Position numbers and translations under genes: made by a program
Notes under the pieces: model-generated
What the model was told of the DNA's origin: nothing
Database searches by the model: none
The model's input: the letters and a program-made list of their open reading frames with translations, nothing else
Part shown: positions 5,016-5,528 of the stretch, piece by piece
Layout of the letters: each line of letters opens with the position of its first letter
Numbering within the stretch: the first letter of the stretch is position 1
Assembly: GCA_019415985.1 (NCBI GenBank)
Contig: DXYE01000080.1
Location: 1 to 5,528 of the forward strand
DNA from: Clostridiales bacterium
Lineage (GTDB): Bacteria > Bacillota > Clostridia > Oscillospirales > CAG-272
Direction of reading: 5' to 3'
DNA length: 5,528 bases

Positions 5016-5528
5016 AACCGTTTGCTAAGGCGTTCGGAAAGGAACCGCTGTATTTCGACGGCGCAATGGGAACCATGCTGCAGCGAGAAGGTTTACAGTC
5101 CGGCGAGGCGCCGGAGACATGGAATCTGCTGCGCCCTGAGTGCATCAAAGGAATCCACCGCGCTTATCTGAAAAGCGGCTGCAATATAATAAAAACCAAT
5201 ACGTTTGGTGCAAATCCTCTGACACACGGAAAAGAAAAAGCGGCAGAGCTTGTCTCTGAAGGTGTACGGCTTGCGCTGGAAGCGGTACAGGATAAGGGAT
5301 ATGTAGCGCTTGATATCGGGCCGACAGGCAGGCTCATTGCTCCTATGGGAACGCTTGAATTTGAAGATGCCGTGACAGCCTTTGCTGCGTCAATACGTGC
5401 GGGGGCCGCAGCAGGAGCAGATTTGGTATTGATTGAAACGATGAGCGATCCCTATGAGGCGCGGGCGGCGTTACTTGCAGCTAAAGAAAACTGTGATCTG
5501 CCGGTCATTTTGACATTTACTTTTGATC
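5012..5528 (+). CDS. metH: Methionine synthase, N-terminal homocysteine S-methyltransferase domain (3' partial)
   Basis: The frame starts at ATG 5012 and is open to the right edge, showing 172 residues. The ribosome binding site AAGGAG (5001-5006) lies 5 bases before the start, inside the end of metF. Visible motifs of the homocysteine-binding barrel: YFDGAMGTMLQ (14-24), TNTFGAN (62-68), DIGPTG (101-106) and LIETMSDPYEARAALLAAKE. This strongly resembles clostridial cobalamin-dependent MetH, which moves the methyl group of 5-methyltetrahydrofolate through cobalamin to homocysteine. The three zinc-binding Cys, the folate domain and the B12 domain would lie beyond the window, so a shorter stand-alone homocysteine methyltransferase cannot be ruled out. 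Placement directly after metF, with overlapping ATGA, supports MetH: MetF makes its substrate. Confidence 0.88.
   Translation, partial: MKPFAKAFGKEPLYFDGAMGTMLQREGLQSGEAPETWNLLRPECIKGIHRAYLKSGCNIIKTNTFGANPLTHGKEKAAELVSEGVRLALEAVQDKGYVALDIGPTGRLIAPMGTLEFEDAVTAFAASIRAGAAAGADLVLIETMSDPYEARAALLAAKENCDLPVILTFTFD

Overview
The window looks like chromosomal DNA of a Gram-positive anaerobe of the class Clostridia, probably a gut Oscillospirales/Ruminococcus-type organism. This is inferred from the strong AGGAGG-type ribosome binding sites, consensus TTGACA/TATAAT promoters, a TnpV protein (typical of Clostridia mobile elements), a BspA-type leucine-rich-repeat protein, and the family resemblance of MetF and MetH. 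The species cannot be named from this sequence.

Left part (1-2130) is accessory in character. It begins inside a surface- or appendage-type protein that joins tryptophan-containing collagen-like Gly-X-Y modules to a BspA-type leucine-rich-repeat domain. A 94-residue protein of unknown function follows, then a strong intrinsic terminator. On the opposite strand lies an intact tnpV, a passenger gene of Tn4451-like and related integrative elements. No recombinase or other element gene is visible.

The middle (2132-2360) is an elongator-type tRNA-Met(CAT) unit on the minus strand. It has a consensus promoter, the tRNA with encoded CCA, a trailer that can fold into a compact three-way junction, and a terminator. 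It may mark the border between accessory and core DNA.

The right part (2361-5528) looks like core metabolism. After about 230 bases with no recognisable gene there is a promoter, a long leader and a PHP-family phosphoesterase of the histidinol-phosphatase type with its metal-ligand motifs intact. A second stretch of about 570 bases without a convincing gene ends in two hairpins and a consensus promoter. This drives metF (methylenetetrahydrofolate reductase) and the start of metH (homocysteine S-methyltransferase domain), which overlap by ATGA. MetF makes 5-methyltetrahydrofolate and MetH uses that methyl group to convert homocysteine to methionine, so the pair is a methionine/one-carbon operon. 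No SAM riboswitch is recognisable in its short leader.

No clearly new multi-gene system is visible. The best leads are the structured tRNA trailer, the chimeric repeat protein with its unknown small neighbour, the orphan tnpV beside a tRNA gene, and the hairpin-rich region before the metF promoter.
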